Made by a program: the position numbers and the translations under genes
Notes under the pieces: generated by a model
Told to the model about the DNA's origin: nothing
The model's input: only the letters and a program-made list of their open reading frames with translations
Database searches by the model: none
Assembly (NCBI GenBank): GCA_016704305.1
Contig: JADJAL010000017.1
Location: forward strand, 69,878 to 133,877
Source of the DNA: Haliea sp.
GTDB taxonomy: Bacteria; Pseudomonadota; Gammaproteobacteria; Pseudomonadales; Halieaceae
Direction of reading: 5' to 3'
Length of the DNA: 64,000 nt
In this document: positions 10,891 to 20,603 of the stretch, in pieces
Position numbering within the stretch: position 1 is the stretch's first letter
How the letters are laid out: every line of letters begins with the position of its first letter

Positions 10891-12260
10891 CAGTGCGCAT
10901 CTCCCGTGGCAGGCTGGCTTTTACGCTCAGGCAATAATGAGTCAGGCAACAGAGAAAGCGACTGCGCCGGCTTCGAGGCCAGGTAGCGCAGCGCCTGGAT
11001 GTAGGAGATCAGCAGGAAGACGTACAAACCCAGGTAGCCGAGCAGGGTGCCTGTCAGCGTTGCGCTCGCGTGATCGGCCGCGACTTCCGCCGAGGTCACC
11101 AGGCCGTAGATGATCCACGGTTGCCGGCCTATCTCGGTGACGTACCAGCCGGCGAGCGTGGCGACCCAGCCGGAGAAGGTCATCGCGGAGAGCGCCAGCA
11201 ACTGCCACCGTCCGAGCGCCTTGCCGCGCATGAACTGCAACGCGGTCCACCAGGACACCAGCAGCATCAGCATACCCATGCCCAGCATCACCCGGAATGA
11301 CCAGAACACCATTGCCACCGGCGGGTGCTGGCCCTCGTACTCGTTGAGCCCCTTCACCTCGCCATCGGCGCTGTGGGTGAGAATGAGGCTGGCGGCATAG
11401 GGAATCTTGATCGCGTAACGTGTGCTGCGCGTCTCTTCATCGGGCAGTCCGATCAGCGTAAACGCGGCACCACGCTCTGTCGTCCAGACAGCCTCCATCG
11501 CGGCAATCTTGGCGGGTTGGTGTTGCAGTGTGTTGAGCCCGTGCAGGTCGCCGATGAAGATTTGCACCGGGGTGAGCACGGCCGCCATGAGCACGCCGGT
11601 CTTCATCACCATCAGCGTCGCCGGGCCGTCCACGCCCAGTCGGGCGCGCCAGGCGCTCACCCCCGCGATGAGGAATGCGCTGGTGATAAAACAGGCAGTC
11701 ATCATGTGCATGAAGCGGTAGGGGAATGACGGGTTGAAAATAACCTGCATCCAGTCATCGGCGAAGAACACACCGTCCTCGATGACAAACCCGGCGGGTG
11801 TCTGCATCCACGAATTCAGCGCCAGAATCCAGAAGCCCGAGATCGAGGTGCCGACGGCCACCATCACCGTGGCCAGCAAATGCACGCGGTTCGACACGCG
11901 GCTTTTGCCAAATAGCATGATGCCGAGGAAGGAGGCTTCCAGGAAAAACGCCGTCAGCACCTCGTAGCCCAGCAGCGGGCCGGCGATATTGCCCGCCATC
12001 TCCATGAAGCCCGGCCAGTTGGTGCCGAACTGGAAGCTCATGGTGATGCCCGAGACCACGCCAAGGGCGAAGGTCAGCGCAAAGATCTTGACCCAGAAAT
12101 AGTAGGCGTACTCCCAGGCCTGGTTGTTCGACAGCGTGAAACGGATGCGAAAATACAACAGCACCCAGGCGAGGCCGATTGTGATGCTGGGAAACAGAAT
12201 GTGGAAGCTGATATTGGCCGCGAACTGGATACGGGCCAGGACGAAGGGGTCAAACTCCAT
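10890..12260 (-). CDS. cydA: Cytochrome bd ubiquinol oxidase subunit I, short Q-loop type
   Basis: This is the catalytic, heme-bearing subunit of the proton-motive quinol oxidase that reduces O2 with high affinity. At about 456 residues it is shorter than E. coli CydA (522). The Q-loop (around 230-320) lacks the long insertion, as in cyanide-insensitive CioA-type enzymes. His20 (ISFHILFPS) matches the heme b595 ligand region, and GRQPWIIYG is the conserved late motif. The start MEFDPF at 12260 is chosen over the ATG two codons earlier because it matches the usual N-terminus. It forms an operon with cydB. Confidence 0.95.
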   Translation of the reverse strand: MEFDPFVLARIQFAANISFHILFPSITIGLAWVLLYFRIRFTLSNNQAWEYAYYFWVKIFALTFALGVVSGITMSFQFGTNWPGFMEMAGNIAGPLLGYEVLTAFFLEASFLGIMLFGKSRVSNRVHLLATVMVAVGTSISGFWILALNSWMQTPAGFVIEDGVFFADDWMQVIFNPSFPYRFMHMMTACFITSAFLIAGVSAWRARLGVDGPATLMVMKTGVLMAAVLTPVQIFIGDLHGLNTLQHQPAKIAAMEAVWTTERGAAFTLIGLPDEETRSTRYAIKIPYAASLILTHSADGEVKGLNEYEGQHPPVAMVFWSFRVMLGMGMLMLLVSWWTALQFMRGKALGRWQLLALSAMTFSGWVATLAGWYVTEIGRQPWIIYGLVTSAEVAADHASATLTGTLLGYLGLYVFLLISYIQALRYLASKPAQSLSLLPDSLLPERKSQPATGDAH

Positions 12261-12572
12261 GGTCATCCCTCAGTGTGGAGACACGCCGAACGGGTGGTAC
12301 TGGCAGTTGCTGCGACAGAGTGCCGGGGCTCCGGCGATCCGACGCGCAACAAACCCAATAATACCCGATTCGCGGTGCGCCCTGGTCACTCCCCCACGCC
12401 TGCTTGCCGGGATGCGGACTTATTACCTTTGTTTTTGCTTTAAGTATGGAATAGGCAAATCGGTTTCGATTAGCATATCCTCAGTCATCCAGACGTGCCG
12501 ATAATAACAATCCAGACCACGGGTCGGGCCGGCCAGCAAGTGCGCCGCCCCTCAACCGCAGGACCGCCACAT
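12261..12572. other. Divergent intergenic region upstream of cydAB
   Basis: This is about 310 bases between cydA (minus) and the reductase (plus). The stretch 12418-12480 is markedly AT-rich against its surroundings (runs of T and TTAAGTATGGAAT) and probably holds the promoters for both directions. I cannot define FNR or ArcA boxes with confidence and see no gene here. Confidence 0.4.
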
Positions 12573-13640
12573 ATGCATGCTCCTTCGAATCGCGGCGCGA
12601 CCGCCTACCTCGGCCGTTGCCTGGTTACGGGCGCGGCGGGGTTTGTCGGCAAGCACCTGGTGATGGCGCTATTGCAACGCGGGCTGCATGTGCGGGCGCT
12701 GGTACGCAATTCGCAACTGCTGATACAGCACGACAATCTGGAGTGCATGCACGGCGACATCCGGAATGCGCAGCAGGCGCTGCAGGCCTGCAACGGCATC
12801 GATACGGTGTTTCATGCGGCCGCGATGAGCGCCCGACTGGGCGGCAGCGGAGTCTCCCGGGCTTACCGGGACCAGGCCTACGCAACGAATGTGACGGGCA
12901 CCGGCAATATTATCCGGGCCTGCCAGGCGCAGCGTGTGCGGCGCTTGTTGTACACCAGCTCGGTGGATACCTGCTTCAATGGCGAGGACGCACTGCATAT
13001 GGATGAGCATACGCCGTATGCCACGCGTCCGGGGTGCGTCGATCAGGAAACCAAAATTCCCGCTGAGCAGGCGGTGCTGGCGGCAAATTCGCCGGGGGGG
13101 TACGGCCTGCTGACCTGCGCGCTGCGGCCGGACGGCATCTGGGGTGCCGGCGGCAGCGTGATGCTGGATACCCTCGTCGCAATGTCGAGGGCGGGCCGCA
13201 TGGTCTCACTCACCGGGAGCATGGAGGGTATTCACGATCATGTGCATGTCGACAACCTGGTGGCGGCGCATTTATTGGCGGCGGATGCGCTGCGACCGGG
13301 CAGCCCGGTGTGCGGGAAGGCCTACTTTATTTCCGACGGTGTGCCGGCTCGCATGTTCCAGTTTGTAGAACCGCTTTTTACGGGTCTGGGCTACGCGCGC
13401 CCCAGATACACTGTCCCCGTGGAGTCACTCACCCTCTTAATGAGAGCCTGGCAGTGGCTGCATTTCAAAATCGGTATCACTGCGCCCTTGCTCTCGCCGC
13501 ATGAGTTGAACAAGCTGGCCGTGTCTACGGTGGTGTCGAGCGCGGCTGCCGCCCGCGATTTCGGATATCGTCCCGTTAAATCCGTGGGCGAAGGTATGCG
13601 CGAGGCGGTGGCTTACTATCGCGCGCAGGGGCAGGGCTAA
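12573..13640 (+). CDS. NAD(P)-dependent 3-beta-HSD-like epimerase/dehydratase family protein
   Basis: This is an extended short-chain dehydrogenase of 355 residues. A Rossmann motif TGAAGFVG is at 19-26 and GDIRN follows strand 3. The LLYTSS segment supplies the usual Ser/Thr. At the position of the catalytic YxxxK the sequence reads DQETK (157-161): Lys161 is kept but Tyr is replaced by Asp, so the standard proton donor seems missing. The WGAGGS and HVHVDNLVAAHLLA regions match 3-beta-hydroxysteroid dehydrogenase/isomerase relatives. The ATG at 12573 is preceded by AGGA; a start at 12495 would add unconserved residues. The substrate is unknown. Confidence 0.85.
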   Translation: MHAPSNRGATAYLGRCLVTGAAGFVGKHLVMALLQRGLHVRALVRNSQLLIQHDNLECMHGDIRNAQQALQACNGIDTVFHAAAMSARLGGSGVSRAYRDQAYATNVTGTGNIIRACQAQRVRRLLYTSSVDTCFNGEDALHMDEHTPYATRPGCVDQETKIPAEQAVLAANSPGGYGLLTCALRPDGIWGAGGSVMLDTLVAMSRAGRMVSLTGSMEGIHDHVHVDNLVAAHLLAADALRPGSPVCGKAYFISDGVPARMFQFVEPLFTGLGYARPRYTVPVESLTLLMRAWQWLHFKIGITAPLLSPHELNKLAVSTVVSSAAAARDFGYRPVKSVGEGMREAVAYYRAQGQG

Positions 13641-13768
13641 GCGCTCTCTGGCGCATTAGAAATATTCCAGCGCTGCGTCTATCCTGTAATCGCCGTCTGC
13701 ATTCGATGCAACATGCACAGCGGTATGCATACCACCAACAACCTCGAAGTACTAACCGGGAGATGCAC

Positions 13769-14266
13769 ATGGGTTTTTTTGATTTCATGAAGTCAGCAGG
13801 CGATAACAAGATCACTGAAACGGTTGAGGTGTCGCAGGATCGACTCAACGTACTTCGGCAACAGAATATCAACAAGAATATTGCCCAGTTGCAGGGTGCC
13901 GGTGCGAATGTGGCGGTCCAGGTGGCAGGCGAGATCGCCACGCTCACCGGTACGGTGCCCAGCCGGGAGGCGTTGGAAAAGGTGGTGCTCTGCGCGGGCA
14001 ACCAGCACGGCATTGGCAAGGTCGATTGCCAGATTGAGGTGAAAGCGACGCCCGCCGTTGTCGCCGCGGGGCAGCCACCACAGTCACCGCCGCAGGCGGA
14101 ATCGAGTTTCTACACGGTCAAGCCAGGCGATACGCTCGGGAAAATCGCTTTGGCGGCATACGGAAGCGCAGGCAAATACCCGGTGATCTTCGAGGCCAAC
14201 AAGCCGATGCTGAGCGACCCGGATAAAATCTATCCCGGGCAATCGCTGCGTATTCCGCCGCTGTAG
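13769..14266 (+). CDS. kbp: BON and LysM domain protein (Kbp/YgaU-like)
   Basis: The protein has 165 residues. It begins with GFFDFMKSAGDN, as in E. coli Kbp/YgaU, a cytoplasmic potassium-binding protein. A BON domain covers about 20-90, a Pro/Gln-rich linker 92-112, and a LysM domain 114-163 (FYTVKPGDTLGKIALAAYG and YPGQSLRIP). The ATG at 13769 has a GGGAG site at about 7 bases. The family role in K+ sensing or envelope stress is from E. coli; here it is inferred. The gene is convergent with the sulfatase, 27 bases away. Confidence 0.9.
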   Translation: MGFFDFMKSAGDNKITETVEVSQDRLNVLRQQNINKNIAQLQGAGANVAVQVAGEIATLTGTVPSREALEKVVLCAGNQHGIGKVDCQIEVKATPAVVAAGQPPQSPPQAESSFYTVKPGDTLGKIALAAYGSAGKYPVIFEANKPMLSDPDKIYPGQSLRIPPL

Positions 14267-14293
14267 CGGCATCGGCTTCGCCCCGTTCCCCGG

Positions 14294-16380
14294 TTACGGA
14301 CAATCCCGCGGCAGTGACCCGGTGGTGATAAACGCAAGATCTGCCGCATTGGTCAGTCCGTTCAGGTCAAAATCGTACCAGCTGGAATAGCCGGTTAGCT
14401 CCTGCCAGTACTCGAGTTGCTCAATGTCGAGCGCATCGACCACCCCGTCGAGATTGCCGTCGCCAGTGCAGGGCACGTTCGAATCAACGATCTGCGCCAG
14501 CGCAAGCGACAGGCTCTGGAACGCCGCCTCTTCCGCCGGGCTCAGCGGCTCGCCGGAGGCCAGCAGGTCAGATTCGCTGTCGTCCAGCTTGGGCGGTATC
14601 GCTTCATCGACCCGGTAAAACTCCTGGCCGGTGTCGGTGGCGCAGGCACCCGCTGCAGGGTCCCAGTCCGTGGTGGTCGACTGCACCAGCTTGAACTGGC
14701 TGTCGCGCACCGCCTGCTGCGAATCCGGCAGCACGGAATAGGCGTCCTGCCCGTTCGCCAACTGATATTGATTCACCGCGCAGCAACTGGCTTGCGGCGC
14801 CCCGGCGCCGAGGCCGTCGGGGTTGGTGCCGTCGGGTTCGCCCCACCAGATCCCGCCCTCGGAGTTGCACAGGCTCTGCTCGGCGAACAGTTGCAGGCAG
14901 GTGGCGGCGGCATTGCCGAAGGGTATGACGCAGGGCGGCACCACGTGGGCCGCGATGCCGGGACCACGTCGTGTACGTCGATGCCGGCGATCTCGCCGAA
15001 CAACTGGAACACATCGGCGATATTCACCATGGCGGTCACCTCGCGACCGGGTTCATTCACCAGGCTGCCGGCCACGATCAGCGGTGCCCATACGCCGGTC
15101 TGGTACACCGTGCCCTTGGCGCGCTCGGGATCGAACGGCCCCTTCACCACCGGCGCATAGGTGCCGTTGTCGCCGAGCAGCACGATCATGGTATTGGCGT
15201 GTTCCGGCGTGAACTCCAGCACGCCATCGGTGATGGTGGCGATCCCCGCTTCCACCAGCACCCGGCCAATTTCCGTGTCCATGGACTCGATCATCTGGTT
15301 GCTGATGACGCGTTGATCGTTGACATCGGTGCAGTCCAGGCCCGAGGCGGGCAAGGACGCGGCGGGCAACAGCGACGCCGGCGCCTGCTGGAACGGGGAG
15401 TGGGCGGAGGAATACGAAACAGTGGCCATCCACGGCGCATCAGCCGACTGGCTGCTGATCCAGTCGATGGCCCAGTTGCTCTCGATGATGGAGCGGTAGG
15501 CGCGTGCCGCGCCCGACGGGTCCTGTGGCGGATAGACCTGGTACGAGCCGTCGGGCTGGTTGACCACCAGCTGGCCGACGTAATAGCCGTTCTGCTCGGT
15601 GAAATCCAGCGCCGGCGGCGGCTCACTGGCGCACAGCGTGTCCGGCACGAAGATGCCACCGCGCTCCAGGCACGTGCGCCCCGGCGTCGGCGCCTCGGCT
15701 CGGCTGGCAATTTCCGTACAGGTGTTGTCGACAAAATAGCAGGCGCCTGCATCGGCGCCATTGGGCGATTCCCCGCCGGGCACGAAACCACAGCTGTAAC
15801 TCACCCCCGGCGCGGCAACCCCGCCCGCGGTGGTATCGATGGGAAAGGGCGCGCCGTCCTGCCAGCCCTTGAAGAAATCCCAGCCCAGCTGGTGCACCGC
15901 AGTGAAATTGAGCGGATTGTTCTGTATGCCGGTTTGATTGATGTTGGAGCCGGTGAGGTGGAACTTGCCGAACAGCGCACTGCTGTACCCGGCCGCGCGC
16001 AGGATTTTTGGCGTGGTGCTTTCGTAGGGCGAGACCTGCGAGTTGGCCAGATCGACGGACAGGATCGCATCTGTCACGTTGGTGCGCAGCGGATAGCGGC
16101 CCTCGAACACCAGCGCCCGGCTCGGCGAGCACTCCGGCATCGCCCACATGTTGCGAAAGCTGACGCCCGCGTTGGCGATTGCCGTGATGTTGGGCAGTTG
16201 CGGTGGGCTTTCGCCGCCGTAGCCGAAGGACTGCATCTGGTCGATGCCGACGTCATCCAGGATGAAGAAAATGATATTCGGCGGCTGCTCTGGCCGCAGC
16301 GAGTCATTGCTGTTGGAACAGGCGCTGAGCAGGCTGATGCAGGCCGCGAGACCGAACACTCGCAGGGCGTTTTTCATCAT
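14294..16380 (-). pseudogene. Lipoprotein sulfatase with dockerin-like tail, copy 1 (frameshift with internal deletion)
   Basis: This is an arylsulfatase-family (alkaline-phosphatase fold) enzyme exported as a lipoprotein: lipobox LLSAC with Cys21. The N-terminal metal site NIIFFILDDVG and the formylglycine motif CSPSR (Cys84) are intact. The first frame runs to about 14950 and then enters nonsense. The correct C-terminal part resumes in another frame at about 14945 with VVPPCVIPFGN and ends at 14294. Compared with the paralogue at 39814-42109, about 30-35 residues are missing at the joint, so this is a deletion plus frame change, not just one lost base. The C-terminus carries two Ca-loop motifs (DGNLDGVVDALD, DFDLNGLTNAAD) like dockerin repeats. 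Confidence 0.85.
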
Positions 16381-16582
16381 TGGTCGCAGTCCTTCCGTCT
16401 GTGTGCGGATTGCTCTAACCGCGTGGCGCGATCAAGTCGCCTAATGAGTGTAGCAGTGAGCGCGGCGGACGGAGCTGACAATGTTCAGCCGGAACATGCA
16501 TAATTGGCCCTGCGCTCGCCGCGCGAGCAGGCATAAATAAGTACAAATTCACTAATCAGTCGGGCAGGTGGCTCCTTCCATC

Positions 16583-19244
16583 ATGAAGATTCGCATAGTT
16601 CTGTTCTCTGTAATGATGGGATTCCTGTCGTTGTCCGGTTGCGGTAATGGCGGTGGCAATTCCGGTTTCACTGCGCCTGAAGACCCCGTTGATCCCGTTG
16701 ATCCTCCGCCAGAGGATCCCGTTGGCGACGACAGCGCCACCATCAAGCCGGACAATTATGTGCTGTTTGAAAGCGGCCAGGTCAGGCCGCTGGCGTTCTC
16801 CAGCGACGGCAAGCGCATTTACGTGGCCAATACGCCGGCGGGACGGCTGGACATCGTTGGTGTCGGGGAGGACAAACTGTACCTGGTCAACAGCGTCAGC
16901 GTCGGGCTGGAGCCGGTGGCAGTCGCCGCCAGGGGCGACGGTGAGGTATGGGTGGTCAACCACCTGTCCGATTCCGTCAGCATCGTCGATGTCGGCGCCC
17001 AGCCGCATGTCCGGCAGACGCTGCAGGTGGGCGATGAGCCAAGGGACATCGTGTTTGCAGGGGCCGAGCACAACCTGGCGTTTATCACTGCCGCTTATCG
17101 CGGCCAGAATCATCCCGCCTTTGATCCAGACGACTTGGTGAAGCCGGGCCTCGGCCGCGCGGATGTGTGGGTGTACGACAGCAACGCCCTCGATGGCAAC
17201 GATGTGAACGGCGGCCCGCTGGCGATCCTGAACCTGTTTACCGACTCATTGCGCGCGCTGGCGGCAACGCCCGACGGCTCGCGGGTCTACGCCGCGTCGT
17301 TTACCTCGGGTAATGGGACCACGGTCGTGGATGCCACGGTAGCAGACGGCAGGAAGCCGAGACCCTGGCGCAACCAGGACGGGATACTGGCACCCTCGAC
17401 CGGGCTGATTGTCAAACAGGCCGGCAACCGCTGGCTGGATGAAGACGGCGTGGACTGGAGTGCGCAGGTCAACTTCAACCTGCCCGACTACGACGTGTTC
17501 GAAATCGACGCCGGCACTGCGATACCCGAGGTGCGCAGGCGTCTATCCGGCGTGGGCACCGGCCTGTTCAATATGGTGGTCAATGCCAGTCGCGACGAAC
17601 TGTACGTCAGCAACCTGGAATCCCGTAACGAGGTGCGCTTTGAAGGCCCCGGCCTTGGGGCCACAACAGTGCGCGGCCATATTGCCGATACGCGCATCAG
17701 TGTGCTCAAAAGCGATGGCGTGCGTCATGTCGACGTGAACCCGCATGTGGATTTCAGTCGTCCCGAGGGCGCCCAGGCGCCGGCCTCGGAAGCAGAGAAA
17801 AGCCTGAGCCAGATCACGGCACTGGCCGTGAGCGCCGATGGCAACACCTTGTATGCGGCGGCGTTTGGCTCCAACAAGCTCGCGTTCATCGACACCGCCG
17901 AGCTGAACGCGGCGGATTTCACGCCCGATGCCGCAGATCACCTGGCGCTGCCCGGAGGCGGGCCCAGCGGACTTGCGCTGTCGCCGGATGGCAAGTTGCT
18001 GGCGGTGTATACGCGCTTCGATAACGCGCTGGTGTTGATCGACACGCAGGAGCGGCGCATCGTCCGGTCATATGCGCTTTACAGCCCTGAGTCGGACGAT
18101 ATCGTCCACGGCAGGAAATTCCTCTACGATGCCGCGCTCACCTCCGCCAACGGCGTCAACGCCTGCTCCAGCTGCCACCTGTTTGGCGACAACGATGCGT
18201 TGGCCTGGGACCTGGGGAATCCCGACGCCAGCATGCAGCAAAACACCAACCCGTTCGTCGGCAACAGCCCCATCACGACGACACAGTTTCACCCCATGAA
18301 GGGACCGATGACGACACAGACGCTGCGCGGGATCGCCGATAGCGGCCCGCAACACTGGCGTGGCGACAGGACAGGCGAGAATCCCGCTATCGTGGGTGGG
18401 ACGCGCGAAAGCGTGGCCGCGGCTGCATTCAAGGAGTTCAACCCGGCGTTTGTCGGCCTGGTGGGTCGGCATGAGGAATTGTCGGAAGAGCAGATGCAGC
18501 AGTTTACCGATTTCGCGCTGGCGCTGACCCCGCCGCCCAATCCGGTCCGCCACCTGGACAACAGCCTGACGCCGCAGCAACAGGCAGGGCGCGATATCTA
18601 TTTTGATGTCGGCAACATTACGGGAATCGGCAGTTGCAATCACTGCCATGAGCTCGACCCGGCGCAGAAGAAATTCGGTAGTGGCGGCAAGATGTCGTTT
18701 GAAGGCGGAAGAATCGCGGAAGATTTCAAGGTGCCGCAGTTGCGCAACTCATACGCCAAAGTGGGTATGTTCGGCGGTTCCAGTCCCAACCGGGACGTGA
18801 CCCGTGTACCCATGGGCGACCAGGTGCGCGGATTCGGCTATTTACATGATGGTGCGATAGACACGCTGGAGGCTTTCTTCAACGATCCGGTATTCAATTT
18901 CCCCGCCACGAATACCCAACCGCGACAATGTCATTCGCTTCGTGATGGCATTCGACAGCAACATGGCGCCGATTGTCGGCCAGCAGGTGACGTTGCGCGG
19001 CGACAGCCCCTGGACATTTGATCGACTGACACTGCTGGAAGAGCGCGCCGAGGTGACTTCGCCGCGCGCCGAATGCCTGTTGATGGGCGCTGGCGTGGTC
19101 GACGGTGAGCGCAAGGTGTTACGCATGCGCGGCCCGAACAGCTATGCGGACGCAGATGGCGTTACGTATACCAGCGCGCAACTGCGGGAGTCTGCGAAGA
19201 CGGCAGGGCAGGAATTGACGTTTACCTGTTACCCGCCTGCCTGA
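16583..19244 (+). CDS. Beta-propeller/di-heme cytochrome lipoprotein (3' end frameshifted)
   Basis: This predicted outer-membrane lipoprotein has lipobox LSLSGC (Cys20), a Pro-rich linker, then YncE-like propeller repeats (about 50-500; VRPLAFSSDGKRIYVAN, GPSGLALSPDGKLLAVY). Two heme c motifs of the cytochrome c peroxidase/MauG type follow: CSSCH (Cys528) and CNHCH (Cys685). The frame breaks at about 18920, where one extra C in AACCGCG shifts it. The continuation RDNVIRFVMAFDSN up to CYPPA ends at 19244, giving about 886 residues. It is probably an extracellular or periplasmic oxidoreductase. It is divergent from sulfatase copy 1 with about 200 bases between. Confidence 0.85.
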
Positions 19245-19261
19245 TCGCCGCACGCTCCCGG
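19127..19261. repeat. 135-bp direct repeat, copy A (end of the cytochrome gene)
   Basis: It matches 19971-20105 base for base except for three substitutions. It includes the last 40 codons of the di-heme lipoprotein gene, its stop and 17 bases downstream. Confidence 0.92.
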
Positions 19262-19331
19262 AAGCTGTGGCGCTCGCAGGATTCAGTGAGTTCCACTATT
19301 TTGGAGCCTGCGTTTCCTATCCTGCCGTGAC

Positions 19332-19360
19332 TTGACGTTTAACGATAAGCGTTATAAATT
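19332..19360 (+). promoter_or_regulatory. higBA promoter with HigA-type operator
   Basis: A -35 box TTGACG (19332-19337) and a -10 box TAAATT (19355-19360) are 17 bases apart. The spacer holds a perfect palindrome TAACG-N5-CGTTA (19340-19354), the kind of site bound by HigA-type antitoxins. Binding here would block RNA polymerase, giving autorepression. The expected transcription start is at or next to the toxin ATG (19368), and no ribosome site precedes it. Confidence 0.65.
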
Positions 19361-19367
19361 CTTGCTC

Positions 19368-19646
19368 ATGATAAAAAGCTTCCGCTGTAAGGATACGCAA
19401 AGGCTGTTCGAAACCGGCAAGTCAAGACGCTGGTCTGTGGTACTGGGCATTGCTGAGCGGAAGCTTGTCCAACTGGACAGCGCTGAAGAACTGCGAGACC
19501 TGGCATCACCCCCGGGCAACCGTCTGGAATCTCTGCGCGGGGATCGGGCTGGACAATACAGTATCCGGCTCAATGACAAGTGGCGAATCTGCTTCCGCTG
19601 GACAGCGGCAGGTCCGGAAGATGTTGAAATCGTGGATTACCACTGA
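19368..19646 (+). CDS. higB: HigB-type toxin of the RelE/ParE superfamily
   Basis: The protein has 92 residues. IKSFRCKDTQRLFETG, the central GNRLESLRGDRAGQYSIRL and the C-terminal NDKWRICFRW segment are diagnostic of HigB (plasmid-killer type) mRNA interferases, which cut mRNA on the ribosome. The ATG at 19368 matches the family start; a TTG 12 codons upstream lies inside the promoter and is rejected. The toxin gene comes before the antitoxin gene, as is usual for hig modules. The stop lies 14 bases before the higA ATG. Confidence 0.93.
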   Translation: MIKSFRCKDTQRLFETGKSRRWSVVLGIAERKLVQLDSAEELRDLASPPGNRLESLRGDRAGQYSIRLNDKWRICFRWTAAGPEDVEIVDYH

Positions 19647-19660
19647 TGGGAGGGTTTGCA

Positions 19661-19963
19661 ATGAGCAACAACGGCATGCGTCCGGTGCACCCGGGTGAAA
19701 TTTTGCGCGAAGACTACCTGCGGCCGCTGGATATGAGCGTGAATGCTCTCGCGCGGGATCTTCACGTGCCGGCTACGAGAATCAACGACGTAATCCTTGA
19801 GCGCCGAGGCATTACAGCGGACACTGCCATGCGCTTGGCCCGTTACTTCGACACCACTGCCCAGTTCTGGATGAACCTGCAGGCGAAGTATGATCTGCGA
19901 GTTGCCCAGCTGGAAAAGGCCAAGCTGATCGAGAAGGAAGTGACGCCCAGGAAGGTCGCCTGA
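19661..19963 (+). CDS. higA: HigA-type antitoxin, XRE-family DNA-binding protein
   Basis: The protein has 100 residues. HPGEILREDYLRPL followed by an XRE helix-turn-helix (VNALARDLHVPATRINDVI, then RRGITADTAMRLARYF) and the FWMNLQAKYDL motif are standard HigA text. It neutralises HigB and should repress the operon through the TAACG/CGTTA palindrome upstream of higB. A GGGAGG ribosome site precedes the ATG at 19661. The second copy of the 135-bp repeat begins seven bases after the stop, so the module ends sharply. Confidence 0.93.
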   Translation: MSNNGMRPVHPGEILREDYLRPLDMSVNALARDLHVPATRINDVILERRGITADTAMRLARYFDTTAQFWMNLQAKYDLRVAQLEKAKLIEKEVTPRKVA

Positions 19964-19970
19964 AGCTGCT

Positions 19971-20105
19971 GCGCGGCCCGAAAAGCTATGCGGACGCAGA
20001 TGGCGTTACGTACACCAGCGCGCAACTGCGGGAGTCTGCGAAGACGGCAGGGCAGGAATTGACGTTTACCTGTTACCCGCCTGCCTGATCGCCGCATGCT
20101 CCCGG
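19971..20105. repeat. 135-bp direct repeat, copy B (duplicated gene tail after higA)
   Basis: This is a copy of 19127-19261 with three mismatches. It carries the last codons of the cytochrome gene without the rest of that gene. The copies are 844 bases apart and enclose exactly higBA with its promoter. Confidence 0.92.
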
Positions 20106-20118
20106 GGGTGGCAGCGGA

Positions 20119-20499
20119 TTATTTCATCCGATGCAATGCGCACAACTTGTTGCCGGACGGGTCGCGCAGATAGGCGAGGTAGAGCCGCACGCCGCCGCCC
20201 TCGCGCACCCCCGGAGGATCTTCACAGGCCGTGCCGCCATTGGCGAGGCCTGCCGCGTGCCAGGCATCCGCCGCAGCCGGGTCGTCCGCTGAAAAGCCGA
20301 TCGTGCTCCCGTTCCCGGCGGAGGCCGGATCGCCGTCTATAGGCTTGGTGATCGCAAAATTCCCGCTTTTGGTGAAGTAAAAGCAGCGGCCTTTGGCGTC
20401 CATGACGCCCGGTCCGTGGCCCAGCGCACCCAGAATGGCATCGTAGAACTTCTTCGATTCCGCGACGTCGTTAGCACCCACCATGACATGACTAAACAT
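20119..20499 (-). CDS. VOC (glyoxalase/bleomycin-resistance) family protein
   Basis: The protein has 126 residues with the vicinal-oxygen-chelate fold. It starts FSHVMVGANDVAESKKFYD and ends LRDPSGNKLCALHR, both typical of the DUF-type glyoxalase-like dioxygenase group in which His5 and a late acidic or Cys residue may hold a metal. The substrate cannot be predicted. It is monocistronic and follows the duplicated repeat on the opposite strand. Confidence 0.88.
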   Translation of the reverse strand: MFSHVMVGANDVAESKKFYDAILGALGHGPGVMDAKGRCFYFTKSGNFAITKPIDGDPASAGNGSTIGFSADDPAAADAWHAAGLANGGTACEDPPGVREGGGVRLYLAYLRDPSGNKLCALHRMK

Positions 20500-20603
20500 G
20501 CTTGTCGTCCTTATTAATGAGGCGTGTAGCCCCGGTGGCCTCAGTGTAGCCGCTCCTTACACGTGCACAAGCGCATTCGTCAGCTCCTTAGTCAGCTCCT
20601 TGG

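Noticed and set aside
14971..16503. Long open frame on the + strand opposite sulfatase copy 1
   Set aside because: The minus strand encodes clear sulfatase motifs; the plus-strand text is low-complexity and rich in R, H, G and A, as expected of a shadow in GC-rich DNA.
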